NCBI GenBank assembly: GCA_002495905.1 | Contig: DAHJ01000035.1 | Span: 3,840 to 67,839 of the forward strand | Direction of reading: 5' to 3' | From: Thaumarchaeota archaeon UBA223 | GTDB taxonomy: Archaea; Thermoproteota; Nitrososphaeria; Nitrososphaerales; UBA57 | DNA: 64,000 nucleotides | Part shown: piece by piece, positions 36,524-45,629 of the stretch | How the letters are laid out: each line of letters opens with the position of its first letter | Numbering within the stretch: position 1 is the first letter of the stretch | Notes under the pieces: model-generated | Told to the model about the DNA's origin: nothing | Database searches by the model: none | The model's input: only the letters and a program-made list of their open reading frames with translations | Position numbers and translations under genes: made by a program

Positions 36524-36530
36524 AAGGTGG
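36524..36530 (+). promoter_or_regulatory. Ribosome binding site of the THEP1-type NTPase
   Basis: AAGGTGG, 6 nt ahead of the ATG at 36537. It decides for this ATG over the adjoining TTG at 36534. Confidence 0.6.
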
Positions 36531-36536
36531 AATTTG

Positions 36537-37079
36537 ATGAATACAGTGATTTGGGGAGTAACAGGAAGACCAGGAACAGGTAAAACCAAGGTTATCAATA
36601 CATTACATTATAGATTACTATCAAATAATATTTCAATGGGAGGAGTATTGACTAGAGATATAAAAGAACATGGAAAAAGAACAGGAATCGAAATACAGAA
36701 TATTTCAACAGGAATAAGTTATGAAATAGCAAACGTTAATAGAAAAACAGGTCCAAGATTACAGAAATTTCGTATTAATTTAGAGAATATAGATAATTAT
36801 TTGATAAAAGAATTAGAAAATTCATCCTCGAAAGCAGATTTAATCATTATAGATATGATTGGACCAATGGAATTATTTAGTACAAAATTTTGTGAATTAA
36901 CTAGTAAATTATTAGAACAAGACAAGAAAATATTATGTGCGATACAAACAAAATATAATCATCCAATAATAAAGGAAATAAAAAAAATGAGAAATGTAAA
37001 ACTATATGATCTAAATGAAAAACACAAAGTTGAAGTTATTGACGACATATACAATAATATAATTGAAAAAATTGAATAA
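36537..37079 (+). CDS. THEP1-family nucleoside-triphosphatase
   Basis: A 180-residue P-loop NTPase of the THEP1/NTPase_1 family. Walker A is GRPGTGKTK, Walker B is LIIIDMIGPME, and GGVLTRDIKEHGKRTGIEI matches the family. It hydrolyses nucleoside triphosphates in vitro; the biological role in archaea is not settled. The 3' end overlaps the RNase HII frame by 17 nt. Confidence 0.88.
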   Translation: MNTVIWGVTGRPGTGKTKVINTLHYRLLSNNISMGGVLTRDIKEHGKRTGIEIQNISTGISYEIANVNRKTGPRLQKFRINLENIDNYLIKELENSSSKADLIIIDMIGPMELFSTKFCELTSKLLEQDKKILCAIQTKYNHPIIKEIKKMRNVKLYDLNEKHKVEVIDDIYNNIIEKIE

Positions 37080-37767
37080 ATTATTTATATCTGGAATCGA
37101 TGAAGCAGGAAGAGGTTCAATACTAGGGCCATTAGTAATAGCATCTGTTACTGCTGATAAAAAAACAATTAGAAAGTTTTCAAGAATTGGGATAAAAGAT
37201 TCAAAACAATTATCGCCTCGAAACAGAGAAGCATTTGCAAAAATAATTATGGACGAATCTGAAAATGTAATAGTATCAAAACTTTCTGAAAAAAAGATAG
37301 ATAAGTCGGTAAGATTAAGAAAAGAATATCTAAGAAATAAAAATTTTATTGTAAGTAATAAAATAATTGGATTGAATGAGTTAGAAGCTTATTCTATGTC
37401 AAAAATAATCAATAATTTAGATTCTCATTCAGTATATGTGGATTCGTGTGATGTAAAGCCAGAGAGGTTCAGAAAAAGGATTGAGAATTACTTAAACAAG
37501 AATATTAAAATCCATTCTAGGCATAAAGCAGATGAGAAATTCATAATAGTAGCAGCGGCTTCTGTAATTGCAAAATACACGCGCGATAGAGAGATTGTCA
37601 AATTAGAAAGAAGATTTGGGAATATAGGAAGTGGTTATCCATCAGATCCAATAACTAGAATATTCTTACAAAAATGGCTTAAAAATCACAGGGATAAACC
37701 AGAGTTTGCAAGAAAATCGTGGAAGACATGGGAAGATTTACAACCAAAAATTGATGATTATTTTTAG
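37063..37767 (+). CDS. rnhB: Ribonuclease HII
   Basis: Removes RNA from RNA:DNA hybrids, including misincorporated ribonucleotides and primers. The active site is seen as GIDEAGRGSILGPLVIA and YVDSCD, with the later HKADEKFIIVAAASVIAKYTRD. 234 residues by the overlapping TTG at 37063; a TTG at 37072 (three residues shorter) is equally possible. Coupled to the preceding NTPase gene. Confidence 0.94.
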   Translation: MKKLNKLFISGIDEAGRGSILGPLVIASVTADKKTIRKFSRIGIKDSKQLSPRNREAFAKIIMDESENVIVSKLSEKKIDKSVRLRKEYLRNKNFIVSNKIIGLNELEAYSMSKIINNLDSHSVYVDSCDVKPERFRKRIENYLNKNIKIHSRHKADEKFIIVAAASVIAKYTRDREIVKLERRFGNIGSGYPSDPITRIFLQKWLKNHRDKPEFARKSWKTWEDLQPKIDDYF

Positions 37768-38451
37768 TTATTTTAGGGTAGACATAATCATAGCATGATC
37801 TTTATCAAAAGGATGAAGATTAACCATTTGATTTATTTCAAAGCCGTTAGATTCCAATCTAGTCATTTCCTGTTCATATATTGATTCAGGATCTTTTGTA
37901 GTATCAATACTACGAGATTTTATTACCAAGATTAATTTAGAACCGCTAGTTAAGAATTCGTTACAATTGTTAATTGCAATATCAGTTTGATCAGGTTGTG
38001 ATATATCACAATATACACTATCAATATTTCGAAAAATGGAAGTATAGCTATCTATATTACGTGCATCTGCAATAATTGGAATAATATTATTTCGAAAAGA
38101 TACAACGTTATCAATAAAATCACGTGCAACACGGGATGAGATTTCAACACAAAACAATAATCCAGTTTTACCAACGATATCAGATACATGAGAAGGAGTA
38201 GTGCCAGTAGAAGAGCCAAGGTATAGAATAGTAGAACCGTCAGTAAAAGGAATATCTTTCATGCCATTAATAATCGAGGCTGCAAGTTTACTTCGATAAG
38301 GATCCCAAATACGGAATTCAGAATTTGAAGATTTTTGAAGATGTTCGCCATATACACTATTACCTGGAACAAAATTTTTAGTTGCAAGTTTATCTTTCCC
38401 TGCAACTTCAATCCATTTTACATTATTTGGAAGTTCTTCTACGTTTTTCAT
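37768..38451 (-). CDS. flpA: Fibrillarin-like rRNA/tRNA 2'-O-methyltransferase
   Basis: Catalytic subunit of the C/D-box sRNP, guided by small RNAs to 2'-O-methylate rRNA and tRNA. Landmarks: NSVYGEHL, the SAM loop LYLGSSTGTTPSHVSDIVG, VYCDISQPDQ and a late Lys in KSRSID. 227 residues. It overlaps nop5 by 29 bp, its direct protein partner in the complex. Confidence 0.94.
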   Translation of the reverse strand: MKNVEELPNNVKWIEVAGKDKLATKNFVPGNSVYGEHLQKSSNSEFRIWDPYRSKLAASIINGMKDIPFTDGSTILYLGSSTGTTPSHVSDIVGKTGLLFCVEISSRVARDFIDNVVSFRNNIIPIIADARNIDSYTSIFRNIDSVYCDISQPDQTDIAINNCNEFLTSGSKLILVIKSRSIDTTKDPESIYEQEMTRLESNGFEINQMVNLHPFDKDHAMIMSTLK

Positions 38452-39637
38452 TCATGCTTCTCCTTAATTTTTTGTGTTTTTTCTTGGAATAATTATTACG
38501 ATCAGCTACAGGGGAAGCATATTTTTCTTGAATTTCACGATATCTTTCGTCAAGGCTATTTTCAATATCGAGTTCTTTACTGCCTCGAAATGCATCAATT
38601 CGTGCGGCAATAGCAATTTTACTAGCCAAAGAACGTGCAATTTTTCCACGTTGCCATTTAGGACTAGAATGTACTTTATCATGTTGGAAGATAATTCCAT
38701 GTTTGGGAGGTCTACTACCGCTCTTTAGTGAACGAAATAGTGCTTTTTCTGCTCCAAGAACTTGTATTGTACTTGAAGGTAATTTTGCAAGTTTCAATAA
38801 TCCACCAGATTTTGCAATTAAACGCGCACCAATAGTTGGACCTGCAATTGAACTAAGATTTGGAGCGATATTATTCATCAAGTCACTAATATAATTGAGC
38901 ATTTTATCACGAACTTTAACTAAATTAATAACGTTTTCAGATAAAATGGAAATAATATTCAAATCTTTTGAATTAATTTCGCCGCCTTTAGAATCTTGTG
39001 CAGCACTAAACAAAGCATCAAGTTTCTTTTCAGAAAAATTAAAAGAAACCAAGTCTTTTTCAGTTATTGAATTACGATCTAGACCAAGAGAAACAAATTT
39101 AAAATAAACATTACTATCTTTAACTAAATTTTCTAATTCAGGAAAATGAAGTCCATACCATTCGTTAATTCTTGCCATAAGAATATTAACAGCTTTATCA
39201 AGTTCATCTAAAGAATTTATTCCTTCAATAATTTGAAGATCTTCTTTACCAGAAACATCGCGAATTTGTTGTTTTGAGTATTCAATAGAGAAATTTTGAA
39301 GAAATTTACTTATTTCCTCTTCAGAACTAAAGAAACCAGACTGAACAAATAATGGAAAAAGATTAGAAGAATCAATTGTTTGATGAATGAAGTTTTTGTC
39401 AGGAAATATTTTATTAAGTATGTCAATTAAAGACTGGTCATTTACTTCAAGAGAATCAGGTAGTTCATTCGATGAATTGTCAAAAAAGTTTTTAATATCT
39501 TCAGATACATTCGAGTTTTTAATTTGAGAATATAAGGATATTTCAGAATTAGGTTCAAATCGATGACTTTGAAGAACTTCATATTTATCATTAATTATAA
39601 TAATTCCTGCTTCTGTTAGAATTACCTTGTTGGTCAA
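38423..39637 (-). CDS. nop5: Nop5/Nop56-58 core protein of C/D-box sRNP
   Basis: Scaffold that bridges L7Ae-bound guide RNA and fibrillarin; 404 residues. The Nop domain is recognisable at about 245-365: LMNNIAPNLSSIAGPTIGARL, then LPSSTIQVLGAEKALFRSL and PPKHGIIFQHDKV, followed by the basic C-terminal tail KKKHKKLRRSMNEKRRRTSK. Transcribed as a pair with flpA. No L7Ae gene is in the window. Confidence 0.95.
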   Translation of the reverse strand: MTNKVILTEAGIIIINDKYEVLQSHRFEPNSEISLYSQIKNSNVSEDIKNFFDNSSNELPDSLEVNDQSLIDILNKIFPDKNFIHQTIDSSNLFPLFVQSGFFSSEEEISKFLQNFSIEYSKQQIRDVSGKEDLQIIEGINSLDELDKAVNILMARINEWYGLHFPELENLVKDSNVYFKFVSLGLDRNSITEKDLVSFNFSEKKLDALFSAAQDSKGGEINSKDLNIISILSENVINLVKVRDKMLNYISDLMNNIAPNLSSIAGPTIGARLIAKSGGLLKLAKLPSSTIQVLGAEKALFRSLKSGSRPPKHGIIFQHDKVHSSPKWQRGKIARSLASKIAIAARIDAFRGSKELDIENSLDERYREIQEKYASPVADRNNYSKKKHKKLRRSMNEKRRRTSK

Positions 39638-39696
39638 GATATGGAAAATACTAAATAACCATTCTTAAAGTTTTCAAGATGATTGAAACAGCATTA

Positions 39697-39708
39697 CATT
39701 TTTAAATA
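39697..39708 (+). promoter_or_regulatory. TATA box of the S30e gene
   Basis: CATTTTTAAATA, centred 26 bp before the S30e ATG, which makes that mRNA leaderless. The remaining part of the 91-bp gap to nop5 shows nothing else that I can identify. Confidence 0.55.
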
Positions 39709-39728
39709 TCGAGAAGCTTACTATTTCT

Positions 39729-39908
39729 ATGCCAACTCACGGTTCATTAACAAAAGCAGGTAAAGTAAGAGGTCAAACCCCCAAAGTAGAAGGAAAAGTA
39801 CGAGTTAGTAAAAATCCAAGAGTAAAGTCAAAAAGATCATTTAAAACAAGAGTGATATTAAACAGAACAATAGGCCAGAAATGGGACAAAGTAGTTCGTA
39901 CAAGATAA
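39729..39908 (+). CDS. rps30e: Small ribosomal subunit protein S30e
   Basis: A 59-residue, strongly basic protein: [20 protein letters not shown] at the start, continuing to [19 protein letters not shown]. The [15 protein letters not shown] pattern is the hallmark of eS30. The gene is found in eukaryotes and in Thaumarchaeota/Crenarchaeota but not in Euryarchaeota, which supports the lineage call. Leaderless ATG 26 bp after a TATA box. Confidence 0.93.
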   Translation: MPTHGSLTKAGKVRGQTPKVEGKVRVSKNPRVKSKRSFKTRVILNRTIGQKWDKVVRTR

Positions 39909-39985
39909 TCGCATCAAGTATCAATTAGCTTGAAATTATAACGTATATTTTATTAATAGATTTTTATTACTGAAAGGATGTAATA

Positions 39986-40576
39986 ATGAATAAACAAATT
40001 GCAGCAATAGGACTAATATTATCATTAGGTGGAGCGTATTTATTTTCACTATCATCAGTAATGGTATTATCAGAATTTGATATTGTTCCGACTAATTCCT
40101 TTATTACTTATTATGCCAATGTATCTACACTTCCATTACCTGTAGCGAATTATAATTTAGAATTAACAAATAGTAACAAAGATGATGAATTCGTAGACGG
40201 AGAAAATATACCGGGACATCCAATTGATTTGTACGTATTCGATGATGAGAATTATGATAAATTCAAAAGATGTGGAGGGTCGAGAGAAGGAGCAGACATA
40301 TGTTCTGAATGGGAACCAATACTTTCAAGGATGGAACTTACAGGAGTTTTTAAAAGAGCACTTGATCCAGAAATAGATAGATTAACAGTAGTTGTATGGA
40401 ATCATAGTCCTGAAAAAACAGTAGATAATTCAATTTCTATAAGATTAGAATCTAATTATAGCGGAATAGCAAACATAATAGTCATAATCGGATTACTAGT
40501 TTTTTATATTGGAATGAGCAGGAAAGAAGAAAAAAAATCTAATAAAGATTTGAAAAACAAAGCCAAAAAGGAATAA
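39986..40576 (+). CDS. Small envelope protein with two membrane helices, unknown
   Basis: A 196-residue protein that I cannot assign to a family. It has an N-terminal membrane helix (residues about 5-30, AAIGLILSLGGAYLFSLSS), a 120-residue external domain with many acidic residues and several NxS/NxT sites, two cysteines close together (CGGSREGADICSEW) that may form a disulfide, and a C-terminal membrane helix (about 157-177) before a Lys-rich cytoplasmic tail. It lies 10 nt before lysS and is probably cotranscribed. Confidence 0.6.
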   Translation: MNKQIAAIGLILSLGGAYLFSLSSVMVLSEFDIVPTNSFITYYANVSTLPLPVANYNLELTNSNKDDEFVDGENIPGHPIDLYVFDDENYDKFKRCGGSREGADICSEWEPILSRMELTGVFKRALDPEIDRLTVVVWNHSPEKTVDNSISIRLESNYSGIANIIVIIGLLVFYIGMSRKEEKKSNKDLKNKAKKE

Positions 40577-40586
40577 TGAGTAATAA

Positions 40587-42170
40587 TTGAGTAAAATTGG
40601 AAGAGGAACTTGGATCGATAAGTTAACTAATGAGATTATCGAAAGGGAAATTCAGTTAAAACGTTCAACTAAAAAAATTAATGTTGAAAGTGGTTTAGGC
40701 GCATCAGGAATTCCTCACATAGGAAGTTTAGGAGATGCAGTAAGAGCATATGGAGTAAAAATGGCGTTAGAAGATAGAGGATATAATTCCGAATTAATAG
40801 CATATTCAGACGATATGGATGGATTAAGAAAGATTCCAGAAGGATTTCCTGAAACATTAAAAGATGAATTAGGAAAACCTGTATCTTCTATAGACGATCC
40901 ATTTGGATGTCATTCGTCATACGGAGAACATATGAGTTCGTTATTGTTAGATGGTTTAGACAAACTAAATATAAAATATACATTTAAGAGTGCAACAAAA
41001 ATTTATCAAGAGGGAATATTAAATGAACAAATAAGTACAATATTGAAAAATTCAGAAATAATAGGTAAGAAAATTGCAGAAATAACTGGACAGACTAAGT
41101 TTGAGAAATTATTACCATATTATCCAGTTTGTGAAAATTGTAAGAAGATATACGTAACTGTACCAACTGAATTCGACCAAGAAAACAATATTCTCGAATA
41201 TGTATGTAAAGATGTCGAAATAGGAGGAAATTTAATTAAAGGATGTAATCATTCAGGTACTACAAATTTATCAGAGGGAAAGGGAAAACTTGGCTGGAAA
41301 GTTGAATTTGCAGCTAGATGGGCTGCATTAGATATAAGATTCGAGGCATATGGAAAAGATATAGAAGATTCGGTTAAGATAAATGATTGGATATCAGGAA
41401 ATGTTCTAGATCATGAACACCCATTTCATGTAAGATATGAAATGTTTTTAGATAAATCAGGTAAAAAGATTTCTAAATCAATTGGAAATGTTTTGACGCC
41501 ACAAAAATGGTTAGAATACGGAACTCCCGACTCATTGTTATTGCTGATGTTCAAGAGAATATCAGGAGCAAGAGCTTTATCAGTGGAAGACATTCCAACG
41601 TATATGGACGAAGTAGATGTAGTAGAGGACATATATTTTAACAAGGTCATGTCGGAAAATAAAGATAAAACGATTAGAATGAAAGGATTGTATGAATATG
41701 TCAATCATTTAAACCCTCCAGAAAAAGAAGAAATTCACCTCCCATATAGATTGTTAGTAGAATTAGCTGAAATAGCTCCTGAAGATAATTCTGTAGAATA
41801 TATATCAAAAAAACTAGTCGAATATCAATATGTAAAAGAAATAGATGATAACATATTGCAAAGGATCAGATTAGGGATAAATTGGGCTCGAGATTTTAAA
41901 TCGGATGAAATAGGAGCAGTAGAAGTATCAGATAGTCATAAGAAACCATTAACAGAAATCATTACTTTATTAGAAAATAATTCAGATCCTGAAGTTATTC
42001 AAAGTGAGATATTCGAGATAGCAAAAGCAAATAACCTTAAACCAAGAATATTATTTCAGTTATTATATCAGATACTTCTGGGTAGCAATAAAGGTCCAAA
42101 ATTAGGAAAATACATAGTAGATGCAAATAAAACTAAAATAACTAAGAAAATTAAAGCTGCAATAGAGTAA
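40587..42170 (+). CDS. lysS: Lysyl-tRNA synthetase, class I
   Basis: Charges tRNA-Lys; the class I form typical of archaea, unrelated to the bacterial class II enzyme. The HIGH equivalent is GIPHIGSLGDAVRAYG and the KMSKS equivalent KKISKSIGN. Zinc-type Cys pairs are near residues 185-225 (CENCKKIY and CKDVEIGG...GCNHSG). 527 residues. The start is TTG 10 nt after the small membrane protein gene. Confidence 0.95.
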   Translation: MSKIGRGTWIDKLTNEIIEREIQLKRSTKKINVESGLGASGIPHIGSLGDAVRAYGVKMALEDRGYNSELIAYSDDMDGLRKIPEGFPETLKDELGKPVSSIDDPFGCHSSYGEHMSSLLLDGLDKLNIKYTFKSATKIYQEGILNEQISTILKNSEIIGKKIAEITGQTKFEKLLPYYPVCENCKKIYVTVPTEFDQENNILEYVCKDVEIGGNLIKGCNHSGTTNLSEGKGKLGWKVEFAARWAALDIRFEAYGKDIEDSVKINDWISGNVLDHEHPFHVRYEMFLDKSGKKISKSIGNVLTPQKWLEYGTPDSLLLLMFKRISGARALSVEDIPTYMDEVDVVEDIYFNKVMSENKDKTIRMKGLYEYVNHLNPPEKEEIHLPYRLLVELAEIAPEDNSVEYISKKLVEYQYVKEIDDNILQRIRLGINWARDFKSDEIGAVEVSDSHKKPLTEIITLLENNSDPEVIQSEIFEIAKANNLKPRILFQLLYQILLGSNKGPKLGKYIVDANKTKITKKIKAAIE

Positions 42171-42203
42171 TAGTTAATTTATGAGAAATTATAAGCAAAG
42201 TGA

Positions 42204-42962
42204 TTGAAATTGGTACGCGCGCAAAACTCAAGTAATGCTTTAAACAACAGGTTATCTGCACATGCAAATTATGCAAAATTTGAGATAAATGATTGGATAA
42301 TTCCAAAATTAGAAATTAAAGAAAACGATAATGTATTAGATATAGCATGTGGAAATGGAAAACAACTAATTCCAATAAGTGAAATCATTAACAAGGATGG
42401 ATCAATTACAGGATTAGATATATCAAAAGATCTTCTAGATGAAATTGAATCAAATATTAAGAGAAAGAACGTGTTCTTAAAAAATGAAAGTATGGAGAAC
42501 ATAAACAAAGAATTCAAGAATGAACAATTCGATCTAATATTGTGTTGTTTTGGATTATATTATTCAAAAGATTACAAAAAAACAATTAAGGACATTTATG
42601 ATAAATTAAAGAATGGAGGCAGATGTTTCGTTTGTGGTCCTGTCAAAAGAAATAACAAAGAATTAACAGACATACATGAAACATTTGAAAAGCTTCCTGA
42701 AGAATACAATATGCATAATACTTTCATGGAATCAAAAGCTTTACCATATTTTGAAACATTATTTGGAGAAGTGCAAACAGAAATTTTTGAAAATCCTATA
42801 ACTTTTCCAAGTAAAGATGAATTGTTAAGATATTGGAAATCATATACATTATTTGAGAAGGAAGAGCAGAGTAAATTTGAGAAAGTATTAGAAGACATAT
42901 TCATAAGAGAAAATAAGTTTATAACAAAAAAAGTAGTAATGGGAATATCAGCTAAGAAATGA
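42204..42962 (+). CDS. SAM-dependent methyltransferase
   Basis: A 252-residue class I methyltransferase. The SAM loop is VLDIACGNGKQLIPIS, followed by ITGLDIS and FDLILCCFGLYYS, the UbiE/Methyltransf_11 arrangement. The substrate is unknown. Its stop overlaps the ATG of the PIG-L deacetylase (ATGA), so the two probably act on the same molecule, most likely a sugar or lipid-linked sugar in the glycan cluster that begins here. Start is TTG (42204 or 42210). Confidence 0.78.
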   Translation: MKLVRAQNSSNALNNRLSAHANYAKFEINDWIIPKLEIKENDNVLDIACGNGKQLIPISEIINKDGSITGLDISKDLLDEIESNIKRKNVFLKNESMENINKEFKNEQFDLILCCFGLYYSKDYKKTIKDIYDKLKNGGRCFVCGPVKRNNKELTDIHETFEKLPEEYNMHNTFMESKALPYFETLFGEVQTEIFENPITFPSKDELLRYWKSYTLFEKEEQSKFEKVLEDIFIRENKFITKKVVMGISAKK

Positions 42963-43657
42963 CATTAAATTATAAGAATAAAAAATTATTAGTTATTGCA
43001 CCCCATCCCGATGATGAAGTCCTTGGTTGTGGAGGTTTAATTTCAAAAGTTAAATCGTCAGGTGGAGAAGTTCATGTTTTATGTTTTACTGTTGGAAATA
43101 TCAAACAATATGGAGGAACTAGTAACTTTGAAAAAAGAGTAGTAGAAATGAAGAAAGTAATGAGATATTTGAAAGTAGATTCATTCGATTTAGCATGGGC
43201 AGGTGATGAATATCACCTAAAACTTGACAAAGTTCCACAAAAGGATTTGATTAACACAATTGAAAAAGGAGATGTTTCATTATCAACAGTAAAACCGGAT
43301 ATAATAGCAATACCTTTCATAGGGTCTACTAATCAAGATCATGTTGCAGTTGCCAAAGCTAGTTTTACAGCATGCAGACCTGTAAGAAATAATGAAAAAG
43401 ACATTACAAAAATAGTATTATCATATGAGCAACCAGAAACAAATTGGACTAGAAAAAGATTTCATCCTAATTTTTATGTTGATATATCAAAGGAATTAAA
43501 AAAGAAAATAAAGGCATTATCTTTGTATTCATCTCAAGTAAGAAGCAAGAATCATCCCAGAACCCCAAGAGTAATTGAAAATATAGCAGAACTAAGAGGG
43601 ACAGAAATAGGTGTTAAATATGCAGAAGCATATGAATGTCACAGATTGATAATTTAA
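42959..43657 (+). CDS. PIG-L/LmbE-type N-deacetylase
   Basis: Zinc-dependent deacetylase acting on N-acetyl sugars, 232 residues. The metal motif is APHPDDEVLGCGG with a later NQDHVAVAKAS giving the second His. Such enzymes remove acetyl groups from N-acetylglucosaminyl compounds. With the coupled methyltransferase upstream it would expose an amino group for later modification. It leads into the epimerase and glycosyltransferase genes. Confidence 0.87.
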   Translation: MTLNYKNKKLLVIAPHPDDEVLGCGGLISKVKSSGGEVHVLCFTVGNIKQYGGTSNFEKRVVEMKKVMRYLKVDSFDLAWAGDEYHLKLDKVPQKDLINTIEKGDVSLSTVKPDIIAIPFIGSTNQDHVAVAKASFTACRPVRNNEKDITKIVLSYEQPETNWTRKRFHPNFYVDISKELKKKIKALSLYSSQVRSKNHPRTPRVIENIAELRGTEIGVKYAEAYECHRLII

Positions 43658-43699
43658 TTAGAAAAGAATTTATTATGTATGAAGAAGTAGAGTAATAAA

Positions 43700-44674
43700 A
43701 TGAAAATATTAGTCACGGGTTCTTCAGGGTTTTATGGTTCACATTTAATTGATTTATTATTAAAAGAAACTGATGCAGAAATATATGGAGTAGATAATTT
43801 ACACAGACTAGAAGATTTTCCAGTAGACCCATTTGAGATAATTGAGAATAAAGAACAATTTAATGAGAGATTTGTTAATTGGGAGATGGATTATAGAGAT
43901 TTAAAGGCAGAAAAGATTGACGAGGCAGGGATTGACACACTAATTCATCTGGCTGCACTAGTATCGATTCCAGAATCAATGGAAAAACCGATGGAATATT
44001 TTGAATCAAATGAAAAAGGAACATTCAATCTATGTCAGGAATTATTAAAGACTAAAAGTAAACCATTTTTGATTTATGCGTCTTCGCCAGAAGTTTATGG
44101 AAATCCAATATATACACCAATGGATACAGATCATCCTTGTCGTCCTAGAAGTTTTTATGCAGCTACAAAGTTGGCGGCAGAAAAACAATGTATGGTATTA
44201 CATGAATGGTATAAATATCCAGTTTCAGTAATTAGAAATTTCAACACATATGGTGAAAATCAAAGTAATTCGTATAGAGGATATGCTGCAGTAGTACCAG
44301 AATTTGTAACTAGAGCATTGAAAAATGAGAAAATCAAAATTCATGGAAATGGTAAACAAACTAGAGATTTAATGTATGTAAAAGACGCAGTTGAAGCATA
44401 CGTAAGAGTAATGAAAGAAAGAGAAAAGACTCAAGGAGAAGTATTCAACATTGGAACAGGTATTCAAACAAGCATATTAGATCTTGCAAAGAAGATTATG
44501 GAAATATCAGGTTCTTCATCTGAGCTAGTTTATGAATCAGAAAGAGCGGCAGATCTAGAAAGATTAGAGGCAGATTGTAGTAAAACAGAAAAATTGTTGA
44601 AGTGGAAACCAGAATATACTATTGATAAAGGTTTAGACATAACAATTTCATGGTTTAAAAAATTATTAGAATAA
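43700..44674 (+). CDS. NAD-dependent sugar epimerase/dehydratase
   Basis: Extended short-chain dehydrogenase of the UDP-glucose 4-epimerase type, 324 residues. The NAD loop is GSSGFYGSHLIDLL, the catalytic SFYAATKLAAEK holds YxxxK, and ASSPEVYG supplies the Ser/Thr. C-terminal RAADLERLEADCSK is typical of UDP-sugar epimerases. The sugar cannot be told. It has its own TATA-like ATTTATTATG about 27 bp upstream. Confidence 0.86.
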   Translation: MKILVTGSSGFYGSHLIDLLLKETDAEIYGVDNLHRLEDFPVDPFEIIENKEQFNERFVNWEMDYRDLKAEKIDEAGIDTLIHLAALVSIPESMEKPMEYFESNEKGTFNLCQELLKTKSKPFLIYASSPEVYGNPIYTPMDTDHPCRPRSFYAATKLAAEKQCMVLHEWYKYPVSVIRNFNTYGENQSNSYRGYAAVVPEFVTRALKNEKIKIHGNGKQTRDLMYVKDAVEAYVRVMKEREKTQGEVFNIGTGIQTSILDLAKKIMEISGSSSELVYESERAADLERLEADCSKTEKLLKWKPEYTIDKGLDITISWFKKLLE

Positions 44675-44696
44675 TCATATAACAACATTGGTAGAT

Positions 44697-44708
44697 GTTA
44701 TAAATAAT
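44697..44708 (+). promoter_or_regulatory. TATA box of the glycosyltransferase pair
   Basis: GTTATAAATAAT, centred about 25 bp before the TTG at 44727, the spacing for leaderless transcription of the two glycosyltransferase genes. Confidence 0.5.
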
Positions 44709-44726
44709 ATCTGCAAATAATCTATA

Positions 44727-45629
44727 TTGAATAACAATAAAATAACAATTCTAAATGATGCAGCTTGGGTAGGTTATGAATTAGCAAATGGACTTAGAGA
44801 GGCGAACATGGAAGTTATTTATTTGCCCAGAAATTATGCAGGTCCAAATGTAAATACCAATGCATTATATTCAATATATGGAAAGGTCATAAATCCATTT
44901 GTAAATGCAATTAAAGCTAAAGGGATAATACATGTAAACTATGCATTGCAAGATGCATTTTTTGTACGATTAATTAAAAAAGAGATCAATGTATTGCATT
45001 GTCATGGAACCGATTTATTTGGATTATATGATGAAGAATTTAAAAAGAATAGTAAAGACCTGACTAGATGGAGAAGAATTATTGAAGGAAATTTGAAATA
45101 TGCAAATTCAGTAATTGTATCAACGCCAGAAATGTTGAAATTAGCAAAAACAATCAGGCAAGATGCAGAATATTTACCCAATCCAATAGATACAACTAGA
45201 TTTTGTCCAAAGGCAAAACAAAATACGCAATTAAAAGCAATAGGATTTAATTCATGGTATGAAAGAGTGCCAAAATATTTAATTGAACTTATGGAAAAGA
45301 ATGGTATAAAAGTAGACATACATGACAGAAGACCATTTTCATATCTAGAATTACATGAGAATTTGAAGGAATATGACATATATATTGACAGAATATTTAC
45401 CAAAGGAGTATCTTCATACAGTAAAACATGTTTAGAAGCCATGGCATGTGGTCTTGTGACCATAGATTATAGGCATAAAGATAATGTAAATGAACGAGTA
45501 ATTGAATTATTAGATGAAGTTGAAAGAAGAAAAGAATCAGAAAAGAATAGACAATTCATAATTAACAATCATGATAGAGAAAAAGTAATTAAGAAACTAT
45601 TAAACATATATAGAAAACAAGTAGAATGA
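44727..45629 (+). CDS. Glycosyltransferase, GT-B fold
   Basis: A 300-residue protein with GT-B features: an N-terminal donor/acceptor half starting ILNDAAWVGYELANGLREA, NVLHCHGTDLFG, VIVSTPEML, and a C-terminal SKTCLEAMACGLVTIDYRH that corresponds to the donor-binding region of GT4 enzymes. It is shorter than usual for GT4. Start is TTG. The stop overlaps the next ATG (ATGA), pairing it with a second glycosyltransferase. Confidence 0.8.
   Translation: MNNNKITILNDAAWVGYELANGLREANMEVIYLPRNYAGPNVNTNALYSIYGKVINPFVNAIKAKGIIHVNYALQDAFFVRLIKKEINVLHCHGTDLFGLYDEEFKKNSKDLTRWRRIIEGNLKYANSVIVSTPEMLKLAKTIRQDAEYLPNPIDTTRFCPKAKQNTQLKAIGFNSWYERVPKYLIELMEKNGIKVDIHDRRPFSYLELHENLKEYDIYIDRIFTKGVSSYSKTCLEAMACGLVTIDYRHKDNVNERVIELLDEVERRKESEKNRQFIINNHDREKVIKKLLNIYRKQVE

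Noticed and set aside
39637..39729. Possible C/D-box sRNA between nop5 and S30e
   Set aside because: A GATGATTGA-like box C can be found but no convincing box D at proper spacing; the gap is explained by the S30e promoter.
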